Positions 8,401 to 11,975 of a stretch of 11,975 nucleotides of DNA are shown here, one piece after another (the first letter of the stretch is position 1; each line of letters opens with the position of its first letter). Position numbers and translations under genes: made by a program. The stretch is taken from assembly GCA_900617975.1 (NCBI GenBank), contig UZAE01013900.1, positions 6,187-18,161 of the forward strand, given 5' to 3'. This DNA is from Rodentolepis nana. Taxonomy: Eukaryota > Platyhelminthes > Cestoda > Cyclophyllidea > Hymenolepididae. Below the pieces are notes generated by a model. That model was not told the DNA's origin. It saw only the letters and a program-made list of their open reading frames with translations, and did not search any database.

Positions 8401-8717
8401 ATTTATTTTAAATAGCGGGCTTTGACACTTATCATTAGACCCTAGCTGACTTCGGGCTTCACAAGGGGAAGGAACATCAAAGTGAGAAAAAGTGGAGGGG
8501 GAGAACAGAAGAGTGATTGAAAAATGCTGAAGAGACAGACAGACAGACACAAAGGCAGAGAAAAGGTAAGATTAGTACGGTGGAAGTGGTCGAATATGAC
8601 ATAGAGTGGGGTCATGGCAATTTGAGGTCAGAAGTCAACTGCCGGTTAATAGATTTTTTTGCCGTATGAGAATACGTTGCCCAGGGTGCACCACGTGGAG
8701 GTAAGTCTATCGCACCC
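8401..8717 (-). mobile_element. SINE-like repeat, copy D (full length, with TSD)
   Basis: A 317-bp copy defined to the base by a perfect 13-bp direct repeat on both sides. On the plus strand it runs from ATTTATTTTAAATA (the A/T tail, read on minus) through AGACAGACAGACAGACAC at 8533-8550 and GAAGTCAACTGCCGG, then GTTGCCCAGGGTGCACCACG, to TCTATCGCACCCC. Direct repeats of 13 bp with an A/T-rich tail argue for target-primed reverse transcription and against a DNA-transposon MITE, which would show TIRs and a short fixed duplication. In the minus-strand sense a TGA stop breaks the frame that is open in copies A and E, so the family is non-coding here. The tail-proximal part is more diverged than in A, B and C (GCGGGCTTTGACAC in place of GCAGGCGTTTTGAT). 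Confidence 0.85.
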
Positions 8718-8730
8718 CACATTAGAATGT
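8718..8730 (+). repeat. right 13-bp target-site duplication of SINE-like copy D
   Basis: Exact copy of 8388-8400 immediately after the element's CGCACCCC end. The perfect match suggests that this insertion is younger than copy A, whose duplication has decayed. Confidence 0.85.
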
Positions 8731-9040
8731 GGATTCCTTAAAATAGGCACAAAACATTTTCCCTCAAACCCTGTCGAGATCATCTTTTCATCCAATTTCA
8801 GCCATTTTTCATTTTTAGGCTTGATATGACCAGTAATTGAACGCAGAATTTATTTAATGCAACAAAAATATCTTCCCGAGACCAGTAATGAAGTCTGTGC
8901 GACCCCACCACAACTCTCTTTGTGCCCAGAGTGCAACTGTTCATTGATTATTGATTTGCACTTAATATGTTGCCCTGGCGACCATGTTTATACCTTGTGA
9001 AAAGCTTTAAAATTCTCTACTCTGAGCCTACTCGACCTTA
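8731..9040. other. short spacer without gene
   Basis: About 310 bp of unremarkable AT-rich sequence between copy D and the second mariner. I see no coding or structural signal in it. Confidence 0.6.
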
Positions 9041-9042
9041 TA

Positions 9043-9072
9043 TGGGGTGGGCAACTAAGTCATTGCCGTTTT
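9043..9072 (+). repeat. mariner copy 2 terminal inverted repeat, 5' end
   Basis: Starts TGGGGTGGGCAACTAAGTCA after the TA at 9041-9042. Positions 2, 3, 7, 24 and 27 differ from its partner at 10315-10344. Confidence 0.85.
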
Positions 9073-9226
9073 TGTTGACAGATTCACTCTATACTTTCTT
9101 TTGTTTTGTTAACGTGGCCAGAGCATCTAACCTATATTTTTTTCTTACTGTATGGCCTTCTAGGTTAATTAGTAAAAATTTTTTTTTTGTTTAGTTCTTT
9201 AGTTTTGTTTTTATCCCAATTTAAAA

Positions 9227-10270
9227 ATGAAAGAACAGGACGTGCACTTCCGACACATTTTATTGTATTACTTCCGAAAAGGCAAGAACGCATCGCAAGC
9301 ACAAAAGAAGTTATGTGCCGTATATGGAGATGAAGCCGTGAGGAAGAAAGGCAGTGTCGAAATTGGTTTGAAAGATTTCGTTCCGGTGATTTTTCACTGA
9401 AAAATTCACAACGATCTGGCCGCCCAGTCGAAGTGGATGAAACCCATATCAAGGTCATTATCGATTCAAATCGTCACAGCACAACACGAGATATTGTAGA
9501 GAAGCTGCTCAATGTGTCGCATACATGCATTGAAAAAAAATTAAAAACCCTTGCTTATGTCAAGAAACTTGATTTATGGATCCCTCACCAGTTAAAGGAA
9601 ATTCATTTGACGCAACGGATTAGCATCTGTGATTCGCCACTACTGAAATGCAATGAGAATGAAAATGATCCATTTCTGAAGAACCTAGTTACTGGCGACG
9701 AAAAGTGGATAGTTTATAACAATGTTACTCGCAAGAGATCATGGGTGAAGCAAGATCAACCAGCCCAAACGGTATCAAAAGCAGAGATTCACCAAAAAAG
9801 ATAATGCTGTCAGTCTGGTGGGATCACAAAGGAATTTTGTATTTTGAACTCATGCCGCAGAACCAAACGATAAATTCAAATATGTATGTTGAAGAACTCG
9901 AAAAACTGAAGGATGCAATTGAAAACAAGCGCCCGTCATTATCAAATCGGAAGGGTGTTGTTTTCCATCATGATAACGCAAGGCCCCACACATCTTTGGT
10001 TACTCGGCAAAAATTATTGGAACTGGGTTGGGATGTTTTGTCACACCCACCATATAGCCCTCACCTTGCGCCTTCGGATTACCATTTGTTTCGTTCCATG
10101 CAAAACTCTTTAAATGGTAAAATTTTTAACAACGCGCGGATGATGTCGGATCACACTTAGTTCAGTTTTTTAATAGCAAAGACCAGACATTTTACGAACG
10201 GGGAATTTTTACTCTGCCAGAAGGATGGAAAAGGGTCATCGACAAGAACGGCCAATATCTAATTGAATAA
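9227..10270 (+). pseudogene. mariner transposase, disrupted by three frameshifts
   Basis: Same transposase as copy 1, with the same start context (ATG at 9227, MKEQDVHFRH). Relative to copy 1 it has a 2-base insertion around 9337-9351, which brings a TGA at 9398-9400 after 57 codons. It has lost one A in a run (9794-9799, six A against seven) and gained a CG in the CGCGCG stretch at 10133-10138. The net shift is +3, so the frame returns to the original TAA at 10268-10270. Two in-frame differences also exist: a 6-base insertion adding Glu-Asn near 9655-9665, and no extra Arg near 9950. The catalytic codons are intact: D at 9697-9699 (VTGDEKW), D at 9972-9974 (HHDNARPH) and D at 10077-10079 (APSDYHLF), with the DD34D spacing kept. 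It keeps the Trp (KRSW), Ala and Tyr that copy 1 has lost. The stop codon overlaps AATAAA (10266-10271). Confidence 0.95.
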
Positions 10271-10314
10271 AGTTATATTTTTAAACAAAAATTCCGAATT
10301 TCCCTTCTTATTTG

Positions 10315-10344
10315 AAATCGCCAATGACTTAGTTGCCAACCTAA
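10315..10344 (+). repeat. mariner copy 2 terminal inverted repeat, 3' end
   Basis: Read on the minus strand it begins TTAGGTTGGCAACTAAGTCA, next to the TA at 10345-10346. It is almost the same as the 3' end of copy 1. Confidence 0.9.
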
Positions 10345-10346
10345 TA

Positions 10347-11740
10347 GATCCGTGGGTCACCTGAGACTCAATGTCATTCATGTACCGCATTCAATTGACC
10401 TGACTCCGATACTAAGTATCAAATGTTGAAAACTCGTAGCTATTCATTCGCAGAATTAGTCAGTCCAAACCGATTGGGCGTTTTCATCGTCCAAACCAAT
10501 TTGCTAATCTAAACTTCTGATGTATTGTGACCCCTCTGTAGACTCCCACATCAGGCCACCACCACCTCTCAAACCTCCGGAATATTACTTTCTATTCTAC
10601 TCTAATCCCCATCTTATTGAGTATTGAATATTGCAAGAAGTTAGAGGGGTAAATGATCAACTGGGTTCTATAGCCCTTTATTTAAAATTACCAGTTGTTT
10701 CATCGGAATAAGGAGAATGGGCACATTGTCTGTTTACTCTTCGCAAACTCAGGATTGGTGAAAAGATAGTCTTCATGCTGATGGAAAAACCTGTCGCTTA
10801 TTTTGGTATTGATTTTCAATTTAAGTGGTTTATTTTCTCTACTTTTTCTTCAAATTTGACAGTCCCAACAAGAACACCATAAGTGGGTTGGTAATTACAA
10901 AATTTAATTGACAAGACAACTAAAATATTGTCAAAATTTTGACTCAAAATAAATATTATTTGAGCCTATTACAGTCTCAATTTGGCTTCTCCGCCAACGA
11001 CATTAGCGCAACACAAGCACAATACACTTCCCTGAAACAAACGGATTTTGCATGTTCCTTTGTCAAAGACTTTCAAAAATGCCTTTAATTCTGCTAATTA
11101 ACTCACTGAAATAAGTATTTGTGTCTTTCATCCCAATGCCAACATCTTAAGCAATATTTCACCAGGTAATGTTCCTGGTGGAACGGGAGGAGGTCAGAGA
11201 CCAAACATATATTTTTGGGTACAAAAATCAGCTCGCAGTCATTCATTATGGTAGAGAACGAACTCTATCTATTGCCGTCAAATATATGGCCTCTAAAGTA
11301 AACAAACTAAAGTAGTCGGCGATTCCACTTAACCAGTTGAATTCAGCCTAAGTCCCTCTTTCAAAAAATGTGGATGGCGAAAAGAAAGTGACATTGTATG
11401 CAAATTTAGCCTCCATGCAGTTCGAAGTAACCGTTATTCTGGATCCAATGATTTTCATCTGGGCACACGTGCTTCCTTACAGGGAAAAGCCATTTTGTTT
11501 ATGCTTCAGCAAAATTTTTCAATTTTTTCATGAGCCCTCTCTAAAAGTAGTTGACTACTCTGGCGTTTATATGGGGCTGTAGCAGTGAAGGTCTTCATTA
11601 AAAGCAAAATTCACCAAGGAGGCGGAAATATTGAAGGATAAATACGTCGAAAGGTTTGAATTCCGGTGCAGAGCTCTTCAGCACTCTCGAAAAGCTACTG
11701 TGTGAGGGCAATTAGATTAGATCGTCCGTTATATTACCAC
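10347..11740. other. non-coding stretch without recognisable gene
   Basis: No recognisable element or exon. Small structures include a perfect 14-bp palindrome GTCAAAATTTTGAC at 10930-10943, directly followed by an imperfect one (CTCAAA...TTTGAG, 10943-10964), and a perfect 7-bp stem with a 7-base loop at 11160-11180. A 70-codon frame at 11370-11582 (plus) has mixed, protein-like composition but no ATG at its beginning and no family I know. I do not call it a gene. Confidence 0.5.
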
Positions 11741-11975
11741 AGATGGGTTTCGCGTGGTGCACCCTGGGCAACGTATTCTCATACGGCGAAAAAATCTATT
11801 AACCGGCAGTTGACTTCTGACTTCAGACTACCATCACCCCACTATATGTCAAATTCGACTACTTCAACCGTACTCACCTCACCTTTTTCCAACTTTGTGT
11901 CTGTCTCTTTTACATCTTTGAAAAACTCTTCCGTTCCCCTCTCGAATTTTTTGTCACTTTGATGTTCCTCCTCCT
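11741..11975 (+). mobile_element. SINE-like repeat, copy E (cut by window edge)
   Basis: Same orientation as copy C. Clear identity starts at CGTGGTGCACCCTGGGCAACG (about 11753) and continues through TATTCTCATACGGCGAAAAAA, CTATTAACCGGCAGTTGACT and GTGTCTGTCTC to TTTGATGTTCCTCC at the window end. The first dozen bases (from about 11741) are diverged from the CGATAGACTTAC head of the other copies, so the 5' boundary is approximate. The A/T tail and the far duplication lie outside the window. Confidence 0.75.

Larger units (their letters stand above)
9043..10344 (+). mobile_element. mariner transposon copy 2 (cecropia-like), complete with TIRs, inactive
   Basis: A 1302-bp element flanked by TA at 9041-9042 and 10345-10346. 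The leader (184 bp) and trailer (74 bp) are the same lengths as in copy 1, and the sequences are clearly alike throughout, so both come from one subfamily. TIRs match each other at 25 of 30 bases. The left end has drifted (TGGGGTGGGCAAC against TTGGGTTGGAAAC in copy 1). The transposase frame carries three frameshifts. It faces copy 1 in inverted orientation across about 5.1 kb. Confidence 0.95.

Noticed and set aside
8533..8550. Short regular repeats (CAGA, AAT, TC) as a CRISPR array or minisatellite
   Set aside because: Units are 2-4 bases with no spacers; these are simple microsatellites in eukaryotic DNA.
8575..8605. Possible Pol III B-box (GGTCGAATATG) in the SINE-like family
   Set aside because: It lacks the full GGTTCRANNCC pattern, lies on the strand opposite to the presumed sense, and varies between copies.
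11370..11582. Plus-strand 70-codon frame with mixed, protein-like composition
   Set aside because: Opens at a GTG, has no family match from memory and no neighbouring exon. It remains unrecognised, not a supported gene.
1..11975. A novel multi-gene or defence-type system
   Set aside because: Apart from the two decayed mariner transposases there is no coding sequence I can support, so no gene system can be proposed.

Overview
The window looks like non-coding DNA of an animal, most likely an arthropod. The base composition is AT-rich with many simple repeats. I see no operon-like packing and no long host reading frame, and every gene-like sequence is a decayed transposase of the mariner (Tc1/mariner, DD34D) class. 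Cecropia-type mariners of this kind are best known from insects, but they spread horizontally, so the host assignment is an inference. I found no host protein-coding exon, tRNA, rRNA or CRISPR array that I can defend.

Layout. Positions 1-29 are a poly-C/ACC repeat. Positions 849-1175 hold copy A of a roughly 320-bp interspersed repeat with features of a SINE. Positions 2630-3925 hold a complete mariner on the minus strand, with TA duplications, terminal inverted repeats and a transposase broken by one stop codon. Positions 4927-4987 hold a short tail-only copy (B) of the SINE-like family. Positions 5820-6000 are a CpG-rich patch with promoter-like motifs in otherwise AT-rich DNA. Positions 7150-7481 (copy C, opposite orientation) and 8401-8717 (copy D, with a perfect 13-bp target duplication) are further SINE-like copies. 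Positions 9043-10344 hold a second, plus-strand mariner of the same family, broken by three frameshifts. Copy E of the SINE-like family runs off the right edge from about 11741. Five pure G or C tracts of 11 to 22 bases and a strong G-quadruplex motif (7652-7672) are scattered between them.

How the parts relate. The two mariners are sister copies: both have a 184-bp leader and a 74-bp trailer, and their transposase regions are nearly the same. They face each other in inverted orientation about 5.1 kb apart. Their lesions are different and independent, so each decayed after insertion. The SINE-like copies share a common sharp 5' boundary, an A/T-rich (TAAA-type) 3' tail and, in two cases, direct flanking duplications of 13-14 bp. 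That points to target-primed reverse transcription by an unseen partner LINE. The most likely undescribed item here is this SINE-like family. I see no new enzymatic or defence system.
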